Assembly (NCBI RefSeq): GCF_000282655.1
Contig: NZ_AKIV01000148.1
Span: 1-64,000 of the forward strand
DNA: 64,000 nt
Source of the DNA: Polaromonas sp. CF318
GTDB lineage: Bacteria > Pseudomonadota > Gammaproteobacteria > Burkholderiales > Burkholderiaceae_C
Direction of reading: 5' to 3'
Below the pieces are notes generated by a model, which saw nothing but the letters and a program-made list of their open reading frames with translations, did no database searches and was not told the DNA's origin. The position numbers and the translations under genes are program-made. Shown one piece after another: positions 26,027 through 33,576 of this stretch; the stretch's first letter is position 1, and the number at the start of each line of letters is the position of its first letter.

Positions 26027-27139
26027 ATGATCGTCGCAAATATCTCCACCCTAAAATCTCTCACCGTAACGCCCAACTGCGAGGTGGATTTGCTCGGCTA
26101 TTTCACTCCGGGCGATGGCGGCGGAGGGCGCTTTTATTTTGATAGCGCAAGTGCTGCGGCAGACGACGGCGGAACGGTCATTGCCCCTACTTCAGGTTCG
26201 GGCCGCTGGAAGCGGATCTACTCCGGGGCGGTAAGTGTGGACTGGTTCGGCGCGACTGGCTCGGGTGATGTGTCAGCGGCTTTCGTCGCTGCATCAGTCT
26301 TTCCTGTTGTCGAATGTTCCGCCCGCACGTACCGTATGGACGGAACCATTGCCATCAAGGCAAACCAGCTTTGGGACTTCAAGGGCGCCACGATCACCCA
26401 CACCGACCCTAGCAAGAAGATGTTCACCGCCACCACTGTGGACGGCTGGACATTCCGTGGCCCTGTCGTCCTGAAGGGGTTGCTTGTCAGCTCTGGCGAC
26501 ACGGGCGCAGAGGAGGGGCTGGTTATCTCTGGCTGCAACAAATACCGCGTTTCCGAGGTCGGTGCCACCCTGTTTCAGACTGCCGGCATTCACATCGCCG
26601 CTGGACTGTTCGCCGGCTCAAAAGGAGACCAAGGACAGATCACCGACTGCTGGGGCACGGAAAACCGTGTGGGCCTGCTGATTGACAACGATTCGGCCGC
26701 CGAATACAACACGGTGAGCAACTTCAACGCATCGTGGAACATCACGGGCGTGCAAATAGGCGCCGGGAATACTATCTTCACTGGCGGCACGATCATCCAA
26801 AACACCTACGGCGTGAAGCTGGTTGGCGGCGGTAATAACGGCCACGGCATTTTTTCGGGCGTCAATATCAACCATAACGGAAACCACAACATCCTCGCTG
26901 ACGCCGTGACGAATGGCCACACCTTCATTGGTTGCCACATCTATGGCGACAGCTCATCGGCTGGGCTGGTGCGGTTTCAGAACGGATCGACAGACATCAG
27001 CATCACGGGCGGCGTGCTGGATGCGGCTGTTTACAACGACTCTGGCACAAACCGAGTCAGCAACAACAAGACTTACTCGCAGTTCTCTGTTGGTGGGGCG
27101 AACGCGGCAGGGCTGATCCAGTCCCCTGTCAATTTCTAA
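26027..27139 (+). CDS. Tailspike, parallel beta-helix, likely receptor-binding or depolymerase
   Basis: A 370-residue protein. The N-terminus has the short head-binding pattern GYFTPGDGGGGRFYFDSAS and GSGRWKRIYSG that many spikes share. From residue 70 on, short repeating beta strands (GLVISGCNKYRVSEV, GVQIGAGNTIFTGGTI, NGHTFIGCHIYGD) indicate a right-handed beta-helix like pectate lyase-type spikes. It may bind or cleave surface polysaccharide; active-site acids cannot be assigned by eye. Confidence 0.8.
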   Translation: MIVANISTLKSLTVTPNCEVDLLGYFTPGDGGGGRFYFDSASAAADDGGTVIAPTSGSGRWKRIYSGAVSVDWFGATGSGDVSAAFVAASVFPVVECSARTYRMDGTIAIKANQLWDFKGATITHTDPSKKMFTATTVDGWTFRGPVVLKGLLVSSGDTGAEEGLVISGCNKYRVSEVGATLFQTAGIHIAAGLFAGSKGDQGQITDCWGTENRVGLLIDNDSAAEYNTVSNFNASWNITGVQIGAGNTIFTGGTIIQNTYGVKLVGGGNNGHGIFSGVNINHNGNHNILADAVTNGHTFIGCHIYGDSSSAGLVRFQNGSTDISITGGVLDAAVYNDSGTNRVSNNKTYSQFSVGGANAAGLIQSPVNF

Positions 27140-27177
27140 GCCTCAGCGAAAGTGATCATTCTGCTTTTGGCGAATCT

Positions 27178-27387
27178 TCACCGGCAGGGCCTATCCAGTC
27201 CGTAAACCTCTGAGGGCCAGCCGTACAGCCTGTTGCGCACGTAAACTTTCTCGATTTTTCCATCGACAACTTTTTCGAAGCATTCACCGCGGCGGTTGAT
27301 GGTGACGGAGAAGGCAAAGAGACCGCCAACGCAAAAGGCGGCAATGACTAACCATTCAAAGACCTTGAGTTTGCGGTTTTTATCCAT
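27178..27387 (-). CDS. Small membrane protein on the opposite strand, possible moron
   Basis: A 69-residue protein: positive N-terminus (MDKNRKLKVFEW), one membrane helix (about residues 11-29), then a 40-residue domain with two Cys outside. It is the only leftward gene in the late region and lies between the spike and lysis genes, a common site for genes expressed by the lysogen. No family recognised. No strong Shine-Dalgarno precedes the ATG. Confidence 0.55.
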   Translation of the reverse strand: MDKNRKLKVFEWLVIAAFCVGGLFAFSVTINRRGECFEKVVDGKIEKVYVRNRLYGWPSEVYGLDRPCR

Positions 27388-27442
27388 GGCCGCATTTTAT
27401 GTCGAGCTGGCCAACGGCCGGGCGGTAGCCTAAAATAGCGGC

Positions 27443-27580
27443 ATGAAGCCCCTGATCCTGCCCGCCATCTTGTTCGTTGCCGCTGTGGCCGCCTTCATGT
27501 TCTGGCCCAACCCGACAGAACCCGAATGCATAACGAAGGGTAGTATCACCTCGCTACCCTGGCTCGAATGTAAGAAGTAA
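27443..27580 (+). CDS. 45-residue membrane-anchored small protein
   Basis: A short frame from ATG 27443 to TAA: a membrane helix (PLILPAILFVAAVAAFMFW) followed by a 24-residue tail with two Cys (PECITKGSITS). A TAAAAT hexamer lies 10 bp upstream. It is followed by a strong terminator at 27601-27623, which supports it as a real small transcript. Divergent from the gene at 27178-27387. Confidence 0.5.
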   Translation: MKPLILPAILFVAAVAAFMFWPNPTEPECITKGSITSLPWLECKK

Positions 27581-27600
27581 CCTGCTCCCGCCTCATTGAA

Positions 27601-27623
27601 GCCCGCCGCACGCGGGCTTTTTT
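27601..27623 (+). terminator. Rho-independent terminator
   Basis: GCCCGC (27601-27606) and GCGGGC (27612-27617) form a stem followed by six T residues. It separates the spike and small-gene region from the lysis block, which then starts from late-promoter copy 3. Confidence 0.8.
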
Positions 27624-27748
27624 ACGCTCATGGCGGCCGTGGCGGGCATTCCGCCTAGCCTCCCTGAAATCGTCTCAGTTTTCCTTAACTTGAGACGGGC
27701 AGCGGCGCAAAGTGTGGTCAGCCGCCACCGCATTGGCTGAAAGAAGTA

Positions 27749-27791
27749 GTCGCAATTTGGCCTATTTTTTGGCCGGCATGCTGAATAAAGT
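27749..27791 (+). promoter_or_regulatory. Late-promoter-like element, copy 3 (lysis block)
   Basis: The same 22-bp core (27749-27770) and again exactly 15 bp to a TA-N-A-N-T hexamer, TAAAGT (27786-27791). The holin-like ATG follows 30 bp later, so this copy would give a leader, unlike copies 1 and 2. It lies just after a terminator, as expected for a promoter starting a new unit. Confidence 0.7.
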
Positions 27792-27821
27792 GGGGCTGTA
27801 ACCAAGCGCAACGCCCAGCCC

Positions 27822-28220
27822 ATGAACCAAACAGATCTCACGCCGGTCGCCGTCATCACGATGCTGGCGTCTTTGATCTTCAGCGCATCCGTCGCGGCCG
27901 TTGTCGGGCCTTATGTGGTGATCGGCATAGGTGCCATGGGTGGCGCCGCGGTGGCGCTGATGCAGGCGGAAACCCGTGGCCGGCTCGGGGCCTTCCTCTT
28001 CTTCTTCGGCTACGCCACGTTGGCGGTGATGCTGACGGTGCCGGTCTCCATGCTGGTCACCGCCTATTTCACCAGCGTCCAGCAGCATTGGCTCTTTACC
28101 CCGTTGTCCTTTGGCCTCGGGTTTGTGGCCGACAAATGGCCCGCTGTGCTCTCCGCAATCGGCCGCAAGGTCGGCACCTTCATTGACCTGCTCATCCAGC
28201 TCAGGGGGCCCAAACCATGA
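27822..28220 (+). CDS. Holin-like membrane protein
   Basis: A 132-residue protein with about three membrane segments (residues 10-30, 33-50, 58-83) and a charged C-terminal tail. It is the first gene of the lysis block, directly before a second membrane protein, an M15-type endolysin and spanins. By position it should open the inner membrane to release endolysin. Confidence 0.7.
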   Translation: MNQTDLTPVAVITMLASLIFSASVAAVVGPYVVIGIGAMGGAAVALMQAETRGRLGAFLFFFGYATLAVMLTVPVSMLVTAYFTSVQQHWLFTPLSFGLGFVADKWPAVLSAIGRKVGTFIDLLIQLRGPKP

Positions 28221-28519
28221 ACGCAGCCCACCTGCCTGCCGGCATCACATTCCTGATCTGCGTGGCCATCGTGTCGGTATGCATCTGCCGGCTCGACAAG
28301 ATCGACAAGCAGGTGCGCCTCAGGGTTGGCATCCAGTACGTGATGCTGCTGATGGCGGCCAGCGGCCTGGCCTTGGCTCCGCTGCTCGGGCAGTTCCCTG
28401 ACTGGGCTGTCACGCTGTTTGCCGCGGCCGTGCTCTTCATGCTCTGCGCCGATTCCTTCCAGTGGCGCCACGGCCCACCCGAAAGCGCGAGCGCGCCGGC
28501 TCCCCTCAGTGAGTTTTGA
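28217..28519 (+). CDS. Second small membrane protein of the lysis block
   Basis: A 100-residue protein with membrane helices at about residues 8-25, 38-57 and 64-82. It overlaps the holin-like gene by ATGA. It may be a second holin or an antiholin; the sequence does not decide which. Confidence 0.65.
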   Translation: MNAAHLPAGITFLICVAIVSVCICRLDKIDKQVRLRVGIQYVMLLMAASGLALAPLLGQFPDWAVTLFAAAVLFMLCADSFQWRHGPPESASAPAPLSEF

Positions 28520-28532
28520 CCAAGGACGCACC

Positions 28533-28946
28533 ATGATCACCCTGAACCAATACGTCGGTCCGCACCGCAACTCTCCCGATTGGACCCCCACCCGCGAACA
28601 GAACGCCACCAAGCTGCTGGCCGCCTGCGCAGCCCTGGAGGTGGAAATGTCCGATGCCGGCGTGGCCTTCCCCGACAACCCCGCCACTGGCAGCGGCGTG
28701 AGTGGCCAGACTTTCGGCGGCTTCCGGCCGCAAGACTGCCCCCAGGGTGCCGCCAATAGCAGCCACAAGCAGGGCCAGGCCGTCGACCGCTACGACCCTG
28801 ACGGCGAGATCGACGCCTGGCTCATGGCCAACCAGGACCGCCTGGTGTTCCATGGCCTGTACATCGAGCACCCCAGCGCCACGCCGCGGTGGAGCCACTG
28901 GACCACCCGCGCGCCTGGCTCCGGCAACCGGGTTTTTTACCCATGA
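28533..28946 (+). CDS. Endolysin, M15-type D-Ala-D-Ala/L-Ala-D-Glu peptidase
   Basis: 137 residues from ATG 28533, preceded by AAGGA. SSHKQGQAVDRYD supplies the His and Asp zinc ligands of M15 peptidases, and WSHWTT the later His. Early GGFRPQDCP resembles the substrate loop of this family. It should cut peptidoglycan cross-links or stem peptides during lysis. There is no signal peptide, so it depends on a holin. Confidence 0.8.
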   Translation: MITLNQYVGPHRNSPDWTPTREQNATKLLAACAALEVEMSDAGVAFPDNPATGSGVSGQTFGGFRPQDCPQGAANSSHKQGQAVDRYDPDGEIDAWLMANQDRLVFHGLYIEHPSATPRWSHWTTRAPGSGNRVFYP

Positions 28947-29353
28947 GCCTTGCTCTGCAACTGGTGCTGGCCGGCTTGCTGCTGGTCGTTGGTGCCGCTG
29001 GCGGCTGGAAGGCGCACGTGGGCGTGATCGCCCAGCGCGACCTGGCTGCCGCTAAGGAAAACTTCCGCGTTGGCGAGCGCCGGCAGGAGGCGTCCGCCCA
29101 AATCACGAAAGCCAAAGATGAAAAAATCAATGCCATTAACGCTCGCCTCGTTGTTGCTCTTGGTGAGCTGCGCAAGCGTCCCGAACGCCGGCCCGCCGAT
29201 ACCCCCGCTTGTCAAGGCGCCACTGGGGCCGAGCTTTCAGGACCGGATTCAGGATTTCTTGAAGGGGAAGCTGCCCGAGCCGACACCCTCCGCGCCGAAC
29301 TCGGCGCCTGCTACGACAAGTACGACTCTTTGAGGGTGGTGCCAGCCAAGTAG
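28943..29353 (+). CDS. i-spanin (Rz-like)
   Basis: 136 residues from the ATG overlapping the endolysin stop. An N-terminal signal anchor (residues 4-22, LALQLVLAGLLLVVGAAGGW) is followed by a long charged helix, the usual form of inner-membrane spanins. It should pair with the Rz1 lipoprotein encoded inside it and fuse the two membranes in the last step of lysis. Confidence 0.8.
   Translation: MSLALQLVLAGLLLVVGAAGGWKAHVGVIAQRDLAAAKENFRVGERRQEASAQITKAKDEKINAINARLVVALGELRKRPERRPADTPACQGATGAELSGPDSGFLEGEAARADTLRAELGACYDKYDSLRVVPAK
29118..29333 (+). CDS. o-spanin lipoprotein (Rz1-like), embedded in Rz in another frame
   Basis: 71 residues from ATG 29118, read in the +1 frame inside the Rz gene. 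MKKSMPLTLASLLLLVSC is a signal peptide with lipobox LVSC, and the mature part is Pro-rich (NAGPPIPPLVKAPLG), as in lambda Rz1. It would be anchored in the outer membrane. Full embedding in Rz is known from lambda. Confidence 0.85.
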   Translation: MKKSMPLTLASLLLLVSCASVPNAGPPIPPLVKAPLGPSFQDRIQDFLKGKLPEPTPSAPNSAPATTSTTL

Positions 29354-29420
29354 TGTTTCCGGTTTCGCCGGCTCACCACGATTAAGAAGCTGGCACATCA
29401 ACTTTTTTGAAAGCACCACC

Positions 29421-29687
29421 ATGCGAACCATGCGCGCAAAACTCCAAGTCGGCTTCGTTCAGGAGCACTTCTACGGCCCCGACAAGGCCAAATCGCAAGA
29501 GACGCTGACCATGCACGCCGTCGCCGCGTCCAAATATCCGGACGACGGCAGCGACGAGGACAACACCTTTGCCAAGTTCTCCCCCGGTGCCAACCTGTCG
29601 ATCAACATTGCCAACCCGGCGTTGTTTGGCAAGTTCACGGTGGGCCAGAAGTTTTATGTGGATTTCACAGAGGCGCCAACCGCCTAA
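29421..29687 (+). CDS. Hypothetical phage protein
   Basis: An 88-residue soluble protein (KLQVGFVQEHFYGPDKAKS at the start, SINIANPALFGKFTVGQKFY near the end). The beta-rich pattern looks like a small single-domain protein. It is the last gene before the prophage right end and ends just before a terminator. I do not recognise the family. Confidence 0.65.
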   Translation: MRTMRAKLQVGFVQEHFYGPDKAKSQETLTMHAVAASKYPDDGSDEDNTFAKFSPGANLSINIANPALFGKFTVGQKFYVDFTEAPTA

Positions 29688-29731
29688 ACAGCTTCGCAGT
29701 TGTCTCCTCCCGGCCTGACCTACCGGGATTA

Positions 29732-29763
29732 CCCTGCTGGCTTCACGGTCAGCGGGGTTTTTT
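29732..29763 (+). terminator. Rho-independent terminator at the end of the late genes
   Basis: CCCTGCTG (29732-29739) pairs with CAGCGGGG (29750-29757), followed by six T residues. It ends the phage late transcript before the attachment site. Confidence 0.8.
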
Positions 29764-29898
29764 ATGAGTGGCGCGGGCATCAGGCGCTGCGTGACTTTTG
29801 CGTGAGTTGTCCCTGCTCTATGGGGATCGATGCTGACTGCGTGAACGTGTGGGCGTCCGTAAGTCGTTGATTTAATTACAAGCTATCTCAATTTTTCG

Positions 29899-29945
29899 GG
29901 CTACGAACCAAGGGGTCGTGGGTTCAATTCCTGCCAGCCGCACCA
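29899..29945 (+). other. attR: 3' fragment of tRNA-Arg(ACG)
   Basis: From the anticodon loop (CTACGAA) onward the sequence reads as the 3' half of a tRNA: anticodon stem CCAAG, variable loop, T arm with TTCAATT loop, acceptor strand CAGCCGC, discriminator A and CCA. The DNA upstream does not form the 5' half. This is the mark left when a phage integrates into a tRNA gene and rebuilds the intact gene at the other end. The core likely includes at least part of this stretch. Confidence 0.8.
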
Positions 29946-30103
29946 CTTTTATAAGTGATTTCAATAGCTTAGAGGCTCACCCCTCTAGGCTATTTTTCTT
30001 TCTGCCTGGGTTTTAGTGGTTTTCCTGGGGCCGGGCGGTGCTGTATGGGCTGTACGGCCGGCGGGTGCTCCGTTATTCTGGATGCTCATTCCGGAGGAGA
30101 GAC

Positions 30104-30355
30104 ATGGAAGCACTGAAGGTCGAGGACCACGGCGAGTGGCTCAGTTTTGGGATTTCGCACGCGGGCCAGGCGATTCCCGTGAAGATTTCACGCGAGGTGA
30201 TGCAGGAATTTTTCGGCGCTGCGCCGGGAGATCCCCTGAAAAAAGCCTATGAGCTGGATGCCGAGATGATCCACGCCCGGGCCGCCGATCTGGTCGTGGC
30301 GGGCGTGAACTACACGCCTGACAATCCCCTGGTCCTGAGGATGGAAGATTTTTAG
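30104..30355 (+). CDS. Conserved hypothetical protein (DUF1488-like)
   Basis: 83 residues from the ATG preceded by GGAGGAGAG. WLSFGISHAGQAIPVKISRE and the acidic/aromatic end (PLVLRMEDF) recall small DUF1488-type proteins, whose role is unknown. It is the first chromosomal gene beyond the prophage end and stands 43 bp before greB in the same direction, so the two may be cotranscribed. Confidence 0.6.
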   Translation: MEALKVEDHGEWLSFGISHAGQAIPVKISREVMQEFFGAAPGDPLKKAYELDAEMIHARAADLVVAGVNYTPDNPLVLRMEDF

Positions 30356-30398
30356 GGGCATTCGCGGTTGGCGGCCATGAATGCTAAGGTGGCCGAGC

Positions 30399-30968
30399 AT
30401 GAACAAAGCCTTTACCAAAGAAACCGATGAGTCCGAGGACGACGAGCCCGCGCTCGCACCCTTGCCCGGCGGCGGCAAAAACTACATCACGCCGCAGGGC
30501 TACGAGCGCCTGCGCGGTGAGTTGCTGGACCTGATAGACAACGAGCGACCCAAGATGGTCGAGATCGTCCACTGGGCCGCCAGCAACGGCGACCGCTCGG
30601 AGAACGGCGACTACCACTATGGCAAAAAGCGCCTGCGCGAAATCGACAGGCGCATCCGCTTCCTGACAAAAAGGCTGGAAATCGCGGAAGTCAGCAATCC
30701 CTCCATCCATCACGGCAGCGACCAGGCCTTCTTCGGCGCCACCGTGACCTATGCCGATGACGATGGCGTCGAGCGCGTCGTGACCATACTCGGAATCGAC
30801 GAGGCCAACAGCGCCCTGGGGCAGATCAGCTGGATCTCGCCCGTGGCCAGGGCGCTGCTCAAGTCGCGCGTGGGGGATGAGGTGAGCCTGCAGACGCCGC
30901 AAGGCCTGCAGACACTGGAAGTGCTCAAGGTGGACTACCCGGCGCCCGATGAGCGGGCGGCGGGCTAG
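30399..30968 (+). CDS. greB: Transcription elongation factor GreB
   Basis: 189 residues from ATG 30399. The N-terminal coiled coil contains ITPQGYERLRGELLDL and the acidic tip region NGDRSENGDYHYGKKRLREID that distinguishes GreB; the C-terminal FKBP-like domain follows (GATVTYADDDGVERVVTILG). It enters the RNA polymerase secondary channel and stimulates cleavage of backtracked RNA. Convergent with spoT, with only 8 bp between the stops. Confidence 0.95.
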   Translation: MNKAFTKETDESEDDEPALAPLPGGGKNYITPQGYERLRGELLDLIDNERPKMVEIVHWAASNGDRSENGDYHYGKKRLREIDRRIRFLTKRLEIAEVSNPSIHHGSDQAFFGATVTYADDDGVERVVTILGIDEANSALGQISWISPVARALLKSRVGDEVSLQTPQGLQTLEVLKVDYPAPDERAAG

Positions 30969-30976
30969 TCGGCGAC

Positions 30977-33223
30977 TCAGCCTGTTGACTTGGCGCGCTG
31001 TACCCGCAGGACCGAGGGCGTGCGCTTGACGCTGCGCAGGGCCGAGGCCAGGTGAACGCGGTCGCGCACCGCCACGCCAAAGCGCAGGTCGGTCGCGTCG
31101 TGTGAAGGCTCCTGCTCCATGTCGACGTGGGTGATGTCGGCCTCGGCGCTGGCCAGCGCGGCCGCCACCCTGGCCAGCACGCCCTTGCCGTTGGACACCG
31201 TGACCAGCAGGTTGGTCTCGAAGGTGCGCACCGGCTCGTCCGACCAGTCGACCGCGATGAAGCGCTCGCTGTCGCGGTGCTGCAGGCGCTTGGCGACGGC
31301 GCAGTCGTCGGTGTGGATGACCAAGCCCTCGCCGCGGCCCAGGTAGCCGACGATGCCGTCGCCCGGGATGGGCCGGCAGCAGGGCGCGAACTGCACCGAG
31401 GCGCCTTCGCTGCCGTCTATCACCAGGCCGCCTTGCGACACCGACTCGTGGGCCGTGTAGCGCTCGCGGCTCATCAAGAGCGCATTGGGTTTTTCGCCGG
31501 TCTCGGCCAGCAGGGTCACGATGCGCTTGGCGACCATGCTGGCGATCCGTTTGCCCAGGCCGATATCGGTCAGCAGGTCGGCGCGCGAGCGGTTGCCGGT
31601 AAAGCGCAGGATTTTTTCCCAGGTGGCGTGGTGGGCCTCGTCGTCCTCGGGCAGGCGCTCGCGCTCTATGCCCTCGGCGCGCAGCGCCTGGGCCAGCATT
31701 TTTTCGCCCAGATCCTGCGATTCAGACAGCGCCATGGTCTTGAGGTGGTGGCGAATCTTGGAACGCGCCTTGCCCGTGCGCACAAAGCCCAGCCAGCCCG
31801 GATTCGGGCTGGAGACGGAAGCCGTGATGATCTCGATCACGTCGCCGTTGTGCAGTTCGGAGCGTAGCGGCACCTGCTCGCCGTTGACTTTGGCGGCCAC
31901 GGCGCGGTGGCCCACGTCGCTGTGGATGGCGTAGGCGAAGTCGACGATGGTCGCGCCGCGCGGCATGGCCATGATCTGGCTTTTCGGCGTGAAAACATAC
32001 ACCGCCTCGGGGAACAGGTCGATCTTGACGTGGTCCCAGAACTCGGCCGCGTCGCGCGTTTCCTGCTGTATGTCGAGCAGCGACTGCAGCCACTGCGTGC
32101 CCAGGCGCTGCGAGGCGTCGCTGTCCGGGTCGGTGGCCTTGTAGAGCCAGTGGGCCGCCACGCCGGACTCGGCCACCACATGCATGGCCTCGGTGCGCAT
32201 CTGGAACTCGATGTTGGTGCCGAAGGGGCCGACCAGCGTGGTGTGCAGCGACTGGTAGCCGTTGATCTTGGGTATCGCGATGTAGTCCTTGAACTTGCCC
32301 GGCAGCGGCTTGTAGAGCTGGTGCAGCACCCCCATGGCCGTGTAGCAGGCGGTCAGGTCCTTCACGATCACCCGAAAGCCGTAGAGGTCGGTGACCTGGG
32401 CGAAGGACAGGTGCTTTTCGTCCATCTTGCGGTAGATGGAGTACAGCGTCTTTTCGCGCCCCGAGATGACCACGGGCACTTGCGCATTGGAAAAAGCCGA
32501 CTCGACCTCGCCCTGGACCCGCTTGATCACATCGCGCCGGCGGCCGCGGGCCTTTTGCAGCGCCTTGGTCAGGGTGGCGTAACGCCAGGGGTGCAGGTGC
32601 TGGAAGGAGAGATCCTGCAGTTCGCGATAGGTCGTGTTCAGGCCCAGGCGGTGGGCAATAGGCGCGTAGATGTCCAGGGTTTCGCGCGAGATGCGCGTCC
32701 ACTTGGCGCGCGGTACGTCGCCCAGTGTGCGCATGTTGTGGGTGCGGTCGGCCAGCTTGATCAGGATGACCCGCACGTCACGCGCCATGGCCAGCAGCAT
32801 CTTGCGAAAGGACTCGGCCTGGTTTTCCTCGCGGGTGTTGAATTCCAGTTTTTCGAGCTTGGTCAGCCCGTCCACCAGCTCGGCCACCGGGGCGCCGAAG
32901 CGGTCTATCAACTCGGGTTTGGTGACGCCGCAGTCTTCAATCGCATCGTGCAGCAGGGCCGCCATCAGGGCTTGCGCATCGAGCTTCCATTCGGCGCACT
33001 GCTGCGCCACGGCAATCGGGTGGGTGATGTAGGGCTCGCCGCTGTTGCGCAGTTGGCCCAGGTGGGCCTCGTCGGCAAAGCGGTAAGCGCGGCGGACATT
33101 ATCGATGTCGGCGGCGCTCATGTAGTCCAGCCTGGCCGTGAGCGCGGCAAAACTCGCGGCAGCGGCATTGGCGGCGGCCGGGGTCGATTTGCTGGCAACA
33201 ACAGGCGAAAGCATGGCGCTCAT
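30977..33223 (-). CDS. spoT: Bifunctional (p)ppGpp synthetase/hydrolase (SpoT/RSH)
   Basis: A 748-residue RSH protein. The HD hydrolase motif LLHDAIED is at about residues 90-97. Synthetase motifs include GREKTLYSIYRKM, DLYGFRVIV and NGYQSLHTT, followed by TGS (PRGATIVDFAYAIHSDVG) and a C-terminal ACT domain. All hydrolase motifs are present, so this is the bifunctional form. It lies downstream of rpoZ and gmk, as in E. coli, with a terminator between rpoZ and spoT. Confidence 0.96.
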   Translation of the reverse strand: MSAMLSPVVASKSTPAAANAAAASFAALTARLDYMSAADIDNVRRAYRFADEAHLGQLRNSGEPYITHPIAVAQQCAEWKLDAQALMAALLHDAIEDCGVTKPELIDRFGAPVAELVDGLTKLEKLEFNTREENQAESFRKMLLAMARDVRVILIKLADRTHNMRTLGDVPRAKWTRISRETLDIYAPIAHRLGLNTTYRELQDLSFQHLHPWRYATLTKALQKARGRRRDVIKRVQGEVESAFSNAQVPVVISGREKTLYSIYRKMDEKHLSFAQVTDLYGFRVIVKDLTACYTAMGVLHQLYKPLPGKFKDYIAIPKINGYQSLHTTLVGPFGTNIEFQMRTEAMHVVAESGVAAHWLYKATDPDSDASQRLGTQWLQSLLDIQQETRDAAEFWDHVKIDLFPEAVYVFTPKSQIMAMPRGATIVDFAYAIHSDVGHRAVAAKVNGEQVPLRSELHNGDVIEIITASVSSPNPGWLGFVRTGKARSKIRHHLKTMALSESQDLGEKMLAQALRAEGIERERLPEDDEAHHATWEKILRFTGNRSRADLLTDIGLGKRIASMVAKRIVTLLAETGEKPNALLMSRERYTAHESVSQGGLVIDGSEGASVQFAPCCRPIPGDGIVGYLGRGEGLVIHTDDCAVAKRLQHRDSERFIAVDWSDEPVRTFETNLLVTVSNGKGVLARVAAALASAEADITHVDMEQEPSHDATDLRFGVAVRDRVHLASALRSVKRTPSVLRVQRAKSTG

Positions 33224-33286
33224 GCCTTAAATGTATCGCGGCATGAATAAAACGTGAAAAAAATGGACTTTAGAGGGTGGAAATGA

Positions 33287-33313
33287 AAAAAGCACCGATA
33301 TTCGGTGCTTTTT
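33287..33313 (-). terminator. Terminator-like hairpin between rpoZ and spoT
   Basis: AAAAAGCACCGA (33287-33298), loop TAT, then TCGGTGCTTTTT (33302-33313): a perfect 12-bp hairpin with T runs on both strands. Read leftward it would end or reduce gmk-rpoZ transcripts before spoT, so spoT may need its own promoter or depend on readthrough. Confidence 0.8.
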
Positions 33314-33331
33314 GCGAAGCTGAACGGTGTC

Positions 33332-33535
33332 TCAGGTGGGGACTTTTTTCAGCATTTCGAGGCCGATTTTGCCTTCGGCGATTTCGCGCAGGGCGGTCAC
33401 GCCGGGCTTGTTCTTGCTTTCGATCTTGGGGGCATGGCCCTGGCTGAGCATGCGTGCGCGATAGGTGGCGGCCAGCACCAACTGGAAGCGGTTCGGGATT
33501 TTCTCGAGGCAATCTTCGACGGTAATGCGGGCCAT
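33332..33535 (-). CDS. rpoZ: RNA polymerase omega subunit
   Basis: 67 residues, the normal length. [20 protein letters not shown] and the conserved RARMLSQGH / [10 protein letters not shown] parts identify omega, which helps assemble the beta' subunit and forms one of the ppGpp sites. Located between gmk and spoT, as in most proteobacteria. Confidence 0.97.
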   Translation of the reverse strand: MARITVEDCLEKIPNRFQLVLAATYRARMLSQGHAPKIESKNKPGVTALREIAEGKIGLEMLKKVPT

Positions 33536-33576
33536 GGTGATCTCCGGTGTGATCGATAAGGAAAAAAGCGCTGAAA

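Larger units (their letters stand above)
1..29945. mobile_element. Siphovirus-type prophage (right-hand portion; left end outside window)
   Basis: A continuous block of phage genes: switch, replication, terminase, portal, head, tail, fibre and lysis. The order matches lambda-like siphoviruses, but the major capsid protein is Mu gpT-like, so the phage is a mosaic. No integrase is present, so it should lie left of position 1. The right boundary is placed at the CCA end of a tRNA-Arg 3' fragment at 29899-29945, and housekeeping genes begin just beyond it. All structural genes look intact. Whether the prophage is inducible cannot be judged from this window. Confidence 0.95.
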
